From Gammaproteobacteria bacterium (GTDB lineage: Bacteria > Pseudomonadota > Gammaproteobacteria > Pseudomonadales > Azotimanducaceae), in NCBI GenBank assembly GCA_009837725.1, contig VXSY01000029.1, positions 1-54,200 of the forward strand: a DNA stretch of 54,200 nt. The letters are read 5' to 3'. The translations under genes were made by a program, and so were the position numbers. The notes below the pieces were generated by a model that was not told the origin of the DNA, did no database searches, and saw nothing but the letters and a program-made list of their open reading frames with translations. Of the stretch, positions 9,413 to 19,541 are shown piece after piece (position 1 is the stretch's first letter; each line of letters starts with the position of its first letter).

Positions 9413-11884
9413 ATGACTTTCGCCTTCGTCGTGGATCTGCGCCAAGCGGCCAAGAGCCTGGCACGCTCGCCCGGCTTCACGGCAGTGGTGGTGTTGACGC
9501 TGGCTGCAAGCCTTGGCTTTGCCACCGCCATCTATGCTGCGCTCAAGCATGTTGTGATCGATCCGCTGCCGCATCCCGATTCCGAACGCCTCATGGTGCT
9601 GCGCAGCGAAGTGCCCGGCTCTGGCACGGATGAAGAGTGGGCTGCCTCCACCGCCCAATACTTCCACTTCCGCGACCACGCCCAGTCACTGGCTGACATC
9701 GGCTTCGTGGACATGTCCGCCGTGGGCGTGGCAGGACATGACGAGGGCGGTGCAGCGCAGGCACGGGTTAGCGTCATCACCGCCGGCATCCACCGCTTGA
9801 TGGGCGCCCGCGCCCTGCACGGGCGGTTGTTCGCGGAGCCGGACGACGATCCCGGCGCGCCACCCCTGGCCGTGCTGGGGGAGGGCTTCTGGCGCACCCA
9901 TTTCGGGGCGGACCCGGACATCGTCGGCAACACGGTTCGTCTCGACATCCCGTGGGAGCAAGGCGCCATCGAAGTGATCGGCGTGGCAGCGACACCGGGT
10001 GGTACGCCCCTTGACGAAACGGACATCTGGCTGCCGAAGTTCCTCAACCCGGCAGGCCCCCACTACAACCAGCACAGCTACCTCGTGCTGGCGCTGCGAA
10101 GCCCGGACGTGTCGCTGGCGGCGGCGCAAGCGGATGCGCAACGACTCACGCGCGAACTGACCACCGCGTTCCCGGATGTGTACCCCACCACTTTCATTGA
10201 GGACTTCGGCTTTCGCAGCAGATGGCAGCCGTTGCGGGAAAGCCTGACCCGGGGCGCGGCGGCGCCGCTGTGGATTGCCCAGGGCGGCACGGCGCTGCTC
10301 CTGCTGGTGGGATGGGTTGCGGTGGCGAATCTCTTTCTCGCGTGGATCGAGACGCGACACCCGGAGATGGCGGTGCGGCAGGCGTTCGGCGCCGGTCGCG
10401 GGGCGGTTCTGCGCCAGCTCGCCTCGTCCAGCGCGCTGCTCGTGGCCGGTGCCTGGATCGTCGGCATCTTGATTGCCTGGTGGATCTGCGGGGTTCTTGC
10501 CGCATTGCCCCTAGGCATTCCGCGCATGGACAAAATCGCCGTGGATGCCGGCGTGCTGCTGGCCTCGCTTGCGGCGGCGCTGCTGGTGGTGGTCTCGTTC
10601 GTAGGCCTCGCGGCCTGGCGAATGCGACGCGCTTCCGGGCGACTGGTGGAAGCCGGCCGAGGCACCACGGCCAGCCGCGACCGACAGCGAGCCCGCACCG
10701 CCTTGGTGGTCGCGCAGGTGGCCGTGGCGTTCGTGCTGCTGGTGGGCGCGGGTCTGTTGCTGTCGAGCTTTCGCAATCTGGCTGCGGTGAACCCGGGCAT
10801 CGACCCCACCGGCACGGTTCACGTTCGATTAGGGCCGGACAGCAGCCAGACCGGCCGTTGGCACAGCTTCCTCCAGGAACTCATCGAGCGTGTATCGGCG
10901 CTGCCCGGCGTGGCCGTCGTGGGGGCGTCCCAGAGCCTGCCCTTTGACCGCGGCTACATTGGTTGCGTGGCGCAGTACTTCGAGGACGAGGGGATCGCAG
11001 AACGTCTGGACGCCGCAGAACTTACAACCTGCGGTGTGCAGGACTTCGTGACTCCGGGATACTTCGAGGCGGTGGGCATGCCCCTCCTGCGCGGGCAAAC
11101 TCTGGACTGGCGAGATTTCAACGACCCGGCGCGGCGGAGCGCCGTCGTCAGCCGGGCGTTCACCGCCAAGTTCTTCCCGGATCGCCCCGCCATCGGCCAG
11201 CGCATCGCTCCCTACGGCTGGCCGTGGTTCACGGTGGTGGGCGTGGTGGGCGACACCTACGCCATATCGGTCGCCGACGATCCCACGGCGCATGTGTACT
11301 ACCCCCTCTCGGGCATACCGGCTGATGCCGGCTGGCGCCCAAGCCCCATGCAACTCGTGGTGCGAACCGAACTGGGAGACCCCACGGCGATCTTGCCGAC
11401 CGTGCGTGGCCTCGTCACGGAAATGGACCCGAACATCGTCATGGCGGCGGCCGAACCCTTCGCGGCGGTGCTGGAACGATCCACGAGCCAAGACCGTTTC
11501 ATGGCGCTCCTGCTCGCTGCCGCGGCCAGCGCATCGCTGCTGCTGGCCGTAATTGGCCTCTACGGCGTGGTGGCCTTTCTGGCCACGAAGCGCACCCCGG
11601 AGATCGGCGTGCGGATGGCGGTGGGCGCCCGCCCGGGGGACATCCGCCGCATGATGGTGCTCGGTTCGCTCAAGACCGTCGCGTTCGGCGTCGTCATCGG
11701 CGCCGGCGTGAGCCTGGGCCTTGCGGGTTTGGTGCGCGGCGTTCTGTTCGGGGTCGCGCCAACCAATCCGGCGGTGTATGTCGGCAGTGCGCTCCTGTTG
11801 GTGCTCGCCGGCGGTGCGGCAAGCTGGCTGGCAACGCGACAGGCGACGCGGATCACCCCGCTCGACGCGTTGCGTGTGCAATAG
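9413..11884 (+). CDS. MacB/FtsX-type ABC transporter permease
   Basis: An 823-residue inner-membrane permease with the duplicated FtsX/MacB architecture. One transmembrane helix near the N-terminus (AVVVLTLAASLGFATAIYAAL) precedes a large periplasmic MacB-core domain. Three helices follow at about residues 285-400 and a linker with another helix near 430. A second periplasmic domain and a final three-helix FtsX block complete it (LLAVIGLYGVVAFLATKRTPEIGVRMAVGAR). Such permeases export lipoproteins, peptides or drugs with a separate ATPase and a membrane-fusion protein, both encoded downstream. The ATG at 9413 begins at the typical VDLRQAAKSLARSPGFTAVVVLTL motif; upstream in-frame ATGs add atypical sequence. 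Substrate unknown. Confidence 0.9.
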   Translation: MTFAFVVDLRQAAKSLARSPGFTAVVVLTLAASLGFATAIYAALKHVVIDPLPHPDSERLMVLRSEVPGSGTDEEWAASTAQYFHFRDHAQSLADIGFVDMSAVGVAGHDEGGAAQARVSVITAGIHRLMGARALHGRLFAEPDDDPGAPPLAVLGEGFWRTHFGADPDIVGNTVRLDIPWEQGAIEVIGVAATPGGTPLDETDIWLPKFLNPAGPHYNQHSYLVLALRSPDVSLAAAQADAQRLTRELTTAFPDVYPTTFIEDFGFRSRWQPLRESLTRGAAAPLWIAQGGTALLLLVGWVAVANLFLAWIETRHPEMAVRQAFGAGRGAVLRQLASSSALLVAGAWIVGILIAWWICGVLAALPLGIPRMDKIAVDAGVLLASLAAALLVVVSFVGLAAWRMRRASGRLVEAGRGTTASRDRQRARTALVVAQVAVAFVLLVGAGLLLSSFRNLAAVNPGIDPTGTVHVRLGPDSSQTGRWHSFLQELIERVSALPGVAVVGASQSLPFDRGYIGCVAQYFEDEGIAERLDAAELTTCGVQDFVTPGYFEAVGMPLLRGQTLDWRDFNDPARRSAVVSRAFTAKFFPDRPAIGQRIAPYGWPWFTVVGVVGDTYAISVADDPTAHVYYPLSGIPADAGWRPSPMQLVVRTELGDPTAILPTVRGLVTEMDPNIVMAAAEPFAAVLERSTSQDRFMALLLAAAASASLLLAVIGLYGVVAFLATKRTPEIGVRMAVGARPGDIRRMMVLGSLKTVAFGVVIGAGVSLGLAGLVRGVLFGVAPTNPAVYVGSALLLVLAGGAASWLATRQATRITPLDALRVQ

Positions 11885-11943
11885 GCGGCAGAAAGCGAGG
11901 GCGCTATCTCGGCGGAAGGAGGCCGGTCGATTCCCCGCACTTC

Positions 11944-13345
11944 ATGAATAATCCGGGCCAACACTCCCTCACGGTGGAACCATTGCCCCATCCGAGTCAG
12001 CCCACGATTCTTGTTGCGGATGATCAGTCGGACGTCCTTGAGGCCCTGCGTCTGCTGCTGAAGGGTGCGGGCATGGCGGTGCTGACGGCGCATTCGCCGG
12101 ACGAAGTGCTGAAGGTGGCGGCCGCCCGCGATCTCGATGGCGTGCTGGTGGACCTCAACTACACGCGCGACACCACCTCCGGCAGCGAAGGCATGGACCT
12201 TCTGCGCTCGCTCAGAGAACTCGACGCCACGCTTCCTATCGTCACCATGACCGCTTGGGGCAGCGTCGAAGGCGCCGTGGAGGCGATGCGTCGGGGCGCC
12301 GGCGATTACGTCGAAAAGCCTTGGGACAACGACCACCTCGTGGCGACGCTCAGCACCCAAGTGCAGCTTGGCCGCGCCCGCCGGCTCGGCCAGCGTCTCG
12401 CCGACGCAGAGCGGCGGCGCGAACTGGGCTCCACCGCGGACTTCGTGGCGGCTTCCCCCGTCATGCAGCCCGTACTGGAAATGATCGCCAACGTTGCCCC
12501 TTCCGACGCCAACGTCCTCATCACCGGCGAGCACGGAACCGGCAAGGAAGTGGTGGCGCGGCGGCTGCACGCGCTCTCCAAGCGCGCGGGCCAGGCACTG
12601 GTGACGGTGAATGCCGGTGGCTTCAGCGACGGCGTGTTCGAGAGCGAGCTCTTCGGCCATGTGCGCGGTGCCTTCACCGATGCCAAGAGCCGACCGCGCC
12701 GGCTGCTTTGAACTCGCCCACGAGGGCACCCTGTTTCTCGACGAGATCGCCAACCTGCCCTGGACACAGCAAGGCAAGCTGCTCCGAGCCTTGGAGAACC
12801 GGGAAATCCAGCGGGTTGGCTCGAGCAGGGTGCGGCGGGTGGACGTGCGGGTGATTGCGGCGACCAACGCAGACATCGCGGCCGCGGTAGCGAAACGCGA
12901 GTTCCGCGAAGACCTTCTCTATCGGCTCAACACCGTACAAATCCACCTGCCGCCCCTGCGCGAGCGAACCGAAGACATCGCCGAGCTTGCCGCGGGCTTC
13001 CTCGCCCGCGAGGCGGCGCACTACGGCAAATCTGTCGACAACTTCAGCGATGCCGCAATGCAAGCGCTCGTGCGCCACCGGTGGCCCGGCAACGTGCGCG
13101 AACTGCACCATGCGGTGGAGCGCGCCGTACTGGTCGCCCCGGGCGGCGTGGTTGCCGAGGCTGACCTTGGCCTTTCGAGGGCAGAAGGCGAGGCGAACCT
13201 CGAAGCCATGACCCTGGCGCAAGCGGAGTGCGTGCTGGTGGGAAAGGCGATGAAGCGCCACGGCGACAACGTCACCCGCGCGGCGCGGGACCTCGGCATC
13301 AGTCGCGCGGCGCTCTATCGCAAGATTGAGCGTTGCGGGCTTTGA
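11944..13345 (+). pseudogene. NtrC-type response regulator, one-base frameshift
   Basis: A sigma-54-type two-component regulator read in two frames. Part one has a receiver domain (acidic D26-D27, phospho-acceptor D70, K125 in YVEKPW) and the start of the AAA+ domain with Walker A GEHGTGKE (195-202) and GAFTDA (about 242-247). The frame then ends prematurely at 12711. Dropping one base near 12688 (in CCAAGAGCC) restores DAK-ADRAGCFELAHEGTLFLDEI and continues through Walker B, RVDVRVIAATN, RWPGNVRELHHA and a Fis-type helix-turn-helix (NVTRAARDLGISRAALYRKI), giving 466 residues. GAFTDA replaces the canonical GAFTGA sigma-54 contact loop. It presumably controls the export cluster with the kinase that overlaps its end. 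It is either a real pseudogene or an indel error. Confidence 0.85.
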
Positions 13346-14688
13346 CCCGGAAGGATCGTTCCGCAAGACGGGGCAGCGATGCCCGCCTGCTCTCCGTCGC
13401 GGTTCTTCTGGCGGCCGGTTTGCCGGGCAGCGCGGTGGCGTTGGCCCTGCTTTGGACGCAGGGACATCCGGCCATTTTGCAGTGGGGGTTGACCGCAGTG
13501 GTGGTTGGCGCATGGCTCGGTGCGGCCCTGGTGTTGCGCACCTCGCTCAACCGCACGCTGCGGACCATGGCGAGCCTGCTCGGCGCCTTGCGCGCCGGCG
13601 ACTACTCCATCCGCGCTCGCCATGCCGGCGGTGACGACCCCCTCTCCCTCGTCTATGTCGAGATCAACGGCTTGGAGCGTCAGCTCCGCGAGCAACGCCT
13701 AGGTGCGGTGGAAGCCAGCGATGTGCTGCATCGGGTACTGGCGGAGATCGACACCGCGGTGATGGCCTTCGACGAGCGGTCGGCGCTGCGCGTCATCAAC
13801 CGGGCGGGGGAACGCTTGCTCGGCGGCGCGGCGGCGGACTTGGTCGGCAAGTCTGCCGACGAACTGCACCTCGGCGAAGCCCTGGCCGGTGACGCGCCCC
13901 ACACGGTGGTTCGGGAAGATGCATCCGCACGACGCCACTGGCAGGTCCGTCGCAACGTGATCCGGCAAGGCGGCGAGCGGTTGACCCTGGTGGTGATGAC
14001 CGACCTCGAACGCACCCTGCGCGAGGAGGAGCGGGCCGCCTGGCGGCGACTCGTGCGTGTGCTCGGACACGAGATCAACAATTCGCTGGCACCCATCAAG
14101 TCCATTGCCGAGAGCGTTCGTGCGCTGCTGCGGGAGCACGCTGGCCGGGGCGATTGGACGGCAGATGCCGACAGCGGCCTCGCGGTCGTTGCGAGTCGGG
14201 CCGAGTCCCTGCGTCGCTTTCTTGCCGCCTACGCACGGCTGGCGCGTTTGCCGCCGCCGACCCGGGCGCTGGTGGATGTTGGCGCATGGGTGCGGCAGGT
14301 TGCGGAACTCGAAACGCGCATGTCGGTCTCGGTGCAGGGCGTGGAAGGCGTCGAAGTTCGGGCCGATCGAGATCAGCTCGACCAGGCCCTGATCAACTTG
14401 ATTGCCAATGCGGTCGATGCATCGCTCGAAACCGACGGTGGGGTCGAAGTCCACTGGCGGCTCGAGGGTGATCGCGTAGCGGTGATGGTCGACGACGAAG
14501 GCGCCGGCATCGCCGAAAGCGATAGCCTGTTCGTGCCTTTCTACACCACCAAGCCCGGCGGCTCCGGCATCGGTCTCGTGCTGAGCCAACACATCGCCGA
14601 GAACCACGGCGGTTCGCTGACGCTGCGCAACCGCACGGACCACCAAGGCGTGCGCGCCCGCCTGACCCTGCCCGTGTGGGACATCTGA
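13333..14688 (+). CDS. Membrane histidine kinase
   Basis: A 451-residue sensor kinase, partner of the preceding regulator. Two transmembrane helices (about 19-41 and 48-69) are followed by a HAMP-like linker, a PAS-like sensor region (about 128-225), a dimerisation/phosphoacceptor helix with LGHEINNSLAPIKS (H246), and an ATPase domain with an N box (ALINLIANAVDAS), G1 (VDDEGAGI), F box (FVPFYTTKPGGSGIGL) and G2. There is no large periplasmic loop, so it probably senses within the membrane or cytoplasm. The TTG at 13333 overlaps the regulator gene by 13 bases, implying coupled translation. The family is NtrB/NtrY-like. Confidence 0.9.
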   Translation: MRALTRKDRSARRGSDARLLSVAVLLAAGLPGSAVALALLWTQGHPAILQWGLTAVVVGAWLGAALVLRTSLNRTLRTMASLLGALRAGDYSIRARHAGGDDPLSLVYVEINGLERQLREQRLGAVEASDVLHRVLAEIDTAVMAFDERSALRVINRAGERLLGGAAADLVGKSADELHLGEALAGDAPHTVVREDASARRHWQVRRNVIRQGGERLTLVVMTDLERTLREEERAAWRRLVRVLGHEINNSLAPIKSIAESVRALLREHAGRGDWTADADSGLAVVASRAESLRRFLAAYARLARLPPPTRALVDVGAWVRQVAELETRMSVSVQGVEGVEVRADRDQLDQALINLIANAVDASLETDGGVEVHWRLEGDRVAVMVDDEGAGIAESDSLFVPFYTTKPGGSGIGLVLSQHIAENHGGSLTLRNRTDHQGVRARLTLPVWDI

Positions 14689-14929
14689 TTCGGTCCGGTT
14701 GTGTCCGCAGGCGAACACTGGATGTCTGCAAACGGACGCCCGGAACGCTTCTCGTGAGGTATTCCTTCCGTCAATGCTCCAAGGAGCGCCTTGGCACACC
14801 CTTTGCGTGTTCGTGGCAATGACGAGCGGAATCGCCAGCGTCAATTGCTTCGCAACTCCTAGGATTTCGACGGCGCCGCCACGGCGACTTGCTGCCGTCG
14901 GCACCGGGGCGGACGAAGCGGTGGAAGGC
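14689..14929. other. Spacer between the kinase and fusion-protein genes
   Basis: About 240 bases with no convincing gene. The frame of the downstream gene is open through it, but the residues are atypical and a well-placed ATG follows at 14930. No clear promoter or hairpin was seen. Confidence 0.5.
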
Positions 14930-16189
14930 ATGGACCTGCCGCGTGGCGAGCGACCGTGGTGGCAAGCGAAGCGACGCTGGCTGGTTGGCGCGATCGCTGT
15001 CTTGGTCGGGATGGTGGCCATCCTGGTGGCGGCCAACCTCGAACCCGCCATCCCTTCGCTGCCGAAGGAGTCCGTGTGGCTCGGGCAGGTGGAGCAGGCC
15101 GAGTTTGTCCGGGACGTGCGCGGCCCCGGCACGCTGGCGCCGATGCAGCTTCGCTGGATCAGTGCGGAGAGCCCGGGCCGGGTGCAGGAAATCCTGGCCC
15201 TACCCGGCATTGAGGTCGCCCCCGACACTCCCCTCCTGCGACTCGACAATCCAGAGCTCGAAATCCAGTTGCTCGACGCCCGCCAGCAACTGTCCGACGC
15301 CGCAGCTTCCCTCGTGCGGCTGCGCTTCGAAGCGGAGTCCGACCGGCTGGCGCAGGTGGCGCTGATCGCCAGCGTGCGCACGCAGTATCTGGAAGCAAAG
15401 CACCGCGACGAAATCAACCGTGAACTGCGCGTGCAGGCGCCGGGCTTGGTGGCGGATTTCGACTTGGCGCGGGGCGAGCAGTTGGTCCAGGAACTCGCCA
15501 ATCGCATGAGAATCGAGGCCCGCCGCCTAGGCGTGCTGGGCGATTCCACCGACCGGCAGATCGCCGCGCTGGAGGAACAGTTGGAACGTCTGCGCGCTAT
15601 CTCCCGATTCCACGAACAGCGCATTGCATCGCTGAACGTCACCGCTGGCGTGGCCGGCGTTCTTGCCGAACTGCCGCTACAAGCCGGGCAATCGGTGCAG
15701 GCCGGAGACATCCTCGGGCGCGTAGTCGAACCGCGTCGTCTCAAGGCCGAGATTCGCATTCCACAGGGGCAGGCGGAAGGGGTCGCCCCCGGCCAGCAGG
15801 CGATTGTGGACACACGCGGCCACCGCATCGAGGGCACGGTCAGCCGCGTCGATCCCACCGTGCGATCCGGCACCGTCACCATCGACATCGCCTTGCCCGA
15901 GTCGCTCCCGGCCGCAGCCCGGCCGGACATGAGCGTGGACGGCACGGTGATCATCGACCACATCGACAGCGCCATGACCATCGCCCGTCCGCCGCACGCA
16001 AAGCCGCACACCACCGTGGGCATCTACCGCCTGCAAGGCGACGTGGCCGAGCGCGTGCCCGTGCGATTGGGCCTCGTTTCAGCAACGAGGGCCGAGGTGT
16101 TGGAGGGACTCGAACCCGGCGACACGGTGGTGCTGTCGGACATGACCTCGCTCAAGGATCACGATCGGGTGCGGATCGATGGCACGTGA
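14930..16189 (+). CDS. Periplasmic membrane-fusion (HlyD/MacA-type) protein
   Basis: A 419-residue adaptor that would link an inner-membrane ABC exporter to the periplasm or outer membrane. A cytoplasmic basic stretch (WWQAKRRW) and one transmembrane helix (LVGAIAVLVGMVAILVAANL) are followed by a beta-barrel/lipoyl half (APMQLRWISAESPGRVQEILALPGIEVAPDTPLLRLDNPEL). A long coiled-coil hairpin (about 105-220) follows, then the second lipoyl half (VTAGVAGVLAELPLQAGQSVQAGDILGRVVEP) and the membrane-proximal domain. The ATG at 14930 with GGAAGG upstream is preferred to the longer frame from 14699, whose extra residues look noncoding. It sits between the kinase and the ATPase in the export cluster. 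Confidence 0.9.
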   Translation: MDLPRGERPWWQAKRRWLVGAIAVLVGMVAILVAANLEPAIPSLPKESVWLGQVEQAEFVRDVRGPGTLAPMQLRWISAESPGRVQEILALPGIEVAPDTPLLRLDNPELEIQLLDARQQLSDAAASLVRLRFEAESDRLAQVALIASVRTQYLEAKHRDEINRELRVQAPGLVADFDLARGEQLVQELANRMRIEARRLGVLGDSTDRQIAALEEQLERLRAISRFHEQRIASLNVTAGVAGVLAELPLQAGQSVQAGDILGRVVEPRRLKAEIRIPQGQAEGVAPGQQAIVDTRGHRIEGTVSRVDPTVRSGTVTIDIALPESLPAAARPDMSVDGTVIIDHIDSAMTIARPPHAKPHTTVGIYRLQGDVAERVPVRLGLVSATRAEVLEGLEPGDTVVLSDMTSLKDHDRVRIDGT

Positions 16190-16318
16190 GCCAACCAAAC
16201 CTGCGGCAAAGACGACTATGGACCCGAGCGAAGACCCCTTGGGGAAAGGCAGGGTGCTTCCCCGCCCAACGCCCGTCGTTGCCGGGACCCCAAGGACATC
16301 AAGGAGAGAACAAGCGAG

Positions 16319-17014
<696 letters not shown>

Positions 17015-17048
17015 GCCCCGTTTGATCTCCTGACCAGAGGAACCACAA

Positions 17049-17495
17049 ATGTCCAATCTCCGTCTGCAACTGGCGCGCACCAACAGGCGCGTCGCCGACT
17101 CCCCTGTGCGAACCGCGTGCCTTCGTGCTCGCATTCGCTCACAACTCCGCCTCTCGCTTGCCGCCCTGGCCGTCGCCCTCGGCGTGACAGGGTGCGTGTT
17201 CGTGGCCTCTTCAGACTCCCGCTACCGTAGCGGCCCGCTACACGACTTCGAAATCCTCAACGCCATCGAGCCCGGCAAGACCACCAAGGCCTGGGTGCTG
17301 GAGAACCTGGGGCCACCGGCGAGCGCGTACGCGAACGACGCCGGTAACGAGGTGTTGCGATACGTCTCCCTCAAGGAACGGGATACCGAACTCGCCGTCT
17401 TTCTCCTCTTCGCCGTCGACCTGTCGGACGAGGAGATCAAGACGATGCACATCGAAGTCGAGAACGGGCGCGTGAAAGCGTATTGGATTGAGTAG
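17049..17495 (+). CDS. Small lipoprotein with BamE/SmpA-like fold
   Basis: A 148-residue predicted lipoprotein. A long basic N-region (Arg-rich, about 1-33) leads into a hydrophobic stretch (LSLAALAVALGVTG) ending at a lipobox, GVTGC. The mature part has ILNAIEPGKTTKAWVLENLGPPAS and VLRYVSLKERDTEL, the pattern of the SmpA/OmlA (BamE-like) fold. It follows the ABC ATPase by 34 bases and may be the last gene of the export operon. The N-terminus is long for a signal peptide, so a later start is possible. The exact role is unknown. Confidence 0.7.
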   Translation: MSNLRLQLARTNRRVADSPVRTACLRARIRSQLRLSLAALAVALGVTGCVFVASSDSRYRSGPLHDFEILNAIEPGKTTKAWVLENLGPPASAYANDAGNEVLRYVSLKERDTELAVFLLFAVDLSDEEIKTMHIEVENGRVKAYWIE

Positions 17496-17605
17496 CGGCT
17501 CCGGCGCCCAACCCCCCTTCAACGGCGGTCTCGGCTCCGGCGGTCCGCGGTCTTGCCACCGGGCGACCAACCCGATAGAGCACCTGCACGGGAAACGGCA
17601 TCTTC

Positions 17606-17663
17606 GGACACTATATTGTCCAAAAGAGTCTGTAAATTCCCGATTTTGGATACAATGATGTCC
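17606..17663. promoter_or_regulatory. Two matching operators upstream of hipBA
   Basis: GGACACTATATTGTCC (17606-17621) and GGATACAATGATGTCC (17648-17663) agree at 12 of 16 positions and each has GGAYA/TGTCC dyad symmetry. Their starts are 42 bases apart, four helical turns, so bound dimers would lie on one face. E. coli HipB sites (TATCC-N8-GGATA) have similar cores. They probably mediate autoregulation. Confidence 0.7.
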
Positions 17664-17685
17664 CCGAAGGCGAAAGGCAGGGCAG

Positions 17686-17985
17686 TTGGCGCTTCTCTCT
17701 CTCACCACCGCCGCAGACGTGCAGCGCGAACTTGCGGCCAGCGTCCGACAGCGGCGGCGGAGTCGCAAGCTCTCGCGGCGGGCGCTCGCGGAGCGGAGCA
17801 CTGTGCCGGCAGCGACCATCAAGCGGTTCGAGACCACAGGCCAGATTTCCCTGCGCCAGTTCGTGCTGCTCTGGCAGTGTGTTGGAGACCTTGACCAACT
17901 TGCGTCGCTGGCGGAGCCCCGAGCCGCGCCGCCGCGGACGATTGACGAGGTGTTGGAGCAGGAGCCGGGCAGGGGCGCCCGATGA
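17686..17985 (+). CDS. HipB-like Xre-family antitoxin
   Basis: A 99-residue (or shorter) helix-turn-helix protein. The core VRQRRRSRKLSRRALAERSTVPAATIKRFETTGQISLRQFVLLWQCVGDL matches the Xre fold, with the recognition helix around VPAATIKRFE. It would repress its own promoter and bind the HipA toxin encoded immediately downstream; the stop and the HipA start overlap (ATGA). The start is uncertain. TTG at 17686 has a GGCAGGG site upstream, and GTG at 17719 is an alternative. Two dyad operators precede it. Confidence 0.82.
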   Translation: MALLSLTTAADVQRELAASVRQRRRSRKLSRRALAERSTVPAATIKRFETTGQISLRQFVLLWQCVGDLDQLASLAEPRAAPPRTIDEVLEQEPGRGAR

Positions 17986-19271
17986 CGGACTTCACCCCCA
18001 TCCGCCGCCTCCGCGTGTCGCGCTGCCTTTCCACGGGCGCCATCGTTCCCGTGGGCGAACTGGCGCAGAATCGAGACGACGTTTTTTTCCAATACAGTGA
18101 GGGCTATCTGCGCGAGCATCCAAGCCTCTCGCCATTCCAAATGCCGTTCGATGGCTCGGTCCACCGAGCCCCTCGGGACCCCCACGAGGGCCTGCACGGC
18201 GTGTTTGCCGACTCGCTGCCCGATGGTTGGGGGCGCCTCCTGATGGATCGCGTTTTCCGGCGGCAAGGCATCGCCGCGAGCCAATTGACGGCGATGGACC
18301 GCCTTTCCTTCATCGGCGAACGCGGCGTGGGCGCGCTGCGCTACTCGCCCGCCTCTCCTCCAGCGCCCGCGCCTGCCGGCGAGCCCAGCATCTGGGAACT
18401 CGGTACCCACGCCGAGAAGCTGTTCGACGGCGAGGGCGAGGAGCTGTTGGCCTTCCTTGCCGAGGCGGGCAGCTCCGGCGGCGCTCGACCCAAGGCATCC
18501 GTGTACTTGCCGGCAGACGCTGCGGCAAGCAGGACACGCATCCTTCCCGAACCCGGGCTCGAGCCGTGGATCGTCAAGTTCACTTCGGCGTCGTTGCCGC
18601 TCGGGCATGAGGAGGGCCTCTGCGAAGCGGCCTACCTCCGGCTCGCGCAGAACGCTGGCATCGACACACCGGATTGGCAGCTCCTGCAAGTGCCCGCCGC
18701 AGCACCGACAAATGCCACCGCGTGGCTCGCCCAAAGGCGATTCGACTGCACGCCGCCAGATGGTCGGCTCCACATGCACAGTCTCTGCGGCCTGCTCGAC
18801 GCCGACTTCCGTGCGCCGTCGATGGACTACGAGGACTTGATCCGCGCCAGCCAAGCCCTGTGTGCGAGCCCCTCCGTCGGCCAGACCCAGTTCATCCGAG
18901 CCGCGTTCAATCTTTTTGCCGTCAACCAGGACGACCACACCCGCAACTGGTCGTTTCTGCAGGACGACGCAGGCAATTGGCGACCGTCTCCCTTCTACGA
19001 CGTCACCTTCTGTCCCACTCCCCACGACCAACACACCACCGCCTTCCTGGGCCACGGCAGCGCGCCGCCACGCAAGGCCATGCAGCACTTGGCCGGCCAA
19101 GGCAGCTTCGCCAGTTGGTCCCACGCCCGCGAAGCCCTCGAACGCGTCGTGGACGCCCTCGGAAACTGGCCAAGGGTCGCCTCCGAACTCGGCATCCGCC
19201 CCGACACCCGGCACCTGATCGACCATCGACTTGACCAGACTCGGAAAGCGAACCGGGCATTGCTCGCATAG
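17982..19271 (+). CDS. HipA-family serine/threonine kinase toxin
   Basis: A 429-residue HipA-type protein kinase. E. coli HipA phosphorylates glutamyl-tRNA synthetase and causes dormancy; relatives hit other targets. Visible elements are the N-terminal HipA domain with SLPDGWGRLLMD, the glycine loop SSGGARPK (164-171), the ATP lysine in WIVKF (K199), the catalytic NQDDHTRN (315-322) and the metal-binding PFYD (D340). The catalytic set looks intact, so the toxin is probably active. It overlaps the antitoxin gene by four bases, the usual coupled arrangement. The target cannot be predicted from sequence. Confidence 0.92.
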   Translation: MTDFTPIRRLRVSRCLSTGAIVPVGELAQNRDDVFFQYSEGYLREHPSLSPFQMPFDGSVHRAPRDPHEGLHGVFADSLPDGWGRLLMDRVFRRQGIAASQLTAMDRLSFIGERGVGALRYSPASPPAPAPAGEPSIWELGTHAEKLFDGEGEELLAFLAEAGSSGGARPKASVYLPADAAASRTRILPEPGLEPWIVKFTSASLPLGHEEGLCEAAYLRLAQNAGIDTPDWQLLQVPAAAPTNATAWLAQRRFDCTPPDGRLHMHSLCGLLDADFRAPSMDYEDLIRASQALCASPSVGQTQFIRAAFNLFAVNQDDHTRNWSFLQDDAGNWRPSPFYDVTFCPTPHDQHTTAFLGHGSAPPRKAMQHLAGQGSFASWSHAREALERVVDALGNWPRVASELGIRPDTRHLIDHRLDQTRKANRALLA

Positions 19272-19391
19272 CGGCACCGATACCTTCCTCCGAGGGCCCG
19301 TCCTTCCGGCGAGAGCCGACGTCAGGCACCGCAGACGGCTACCGCATGGTTTGAACATCGTGGCGCCAACACCAACCATTTTCGGAACCGT

Positions 19392-19422
19392 AACTTCCAC
19401 TTTGCGACGCAAAATGGAAGTT
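19392..19422. promoter_or_regulatory. 31-bp palindrome upstream of the TauD-like gene
   Basis: AACTTCCACTTTGCG and CGCAAAATGGAAGTT are inverted copies of 15 bases around one central A, with one mismatch. It lies 120 bases before the next gene and after hipA. It could be an operator, a repeat remnant or an RNA hairpin; no T tract follows. Confidence 0.65.
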
Positions 19423-19541
19423 GCAGGACAGAAAATGCGAGGCCCATCCGCAGGCAAGAGAGGCCCATATGCCCATCGCGGGTAACGACGGCGCACGTTG
19501 TTGTATGGTTGCGCGGTGCAAGAAGCGAGGGGAAGCAGGAG

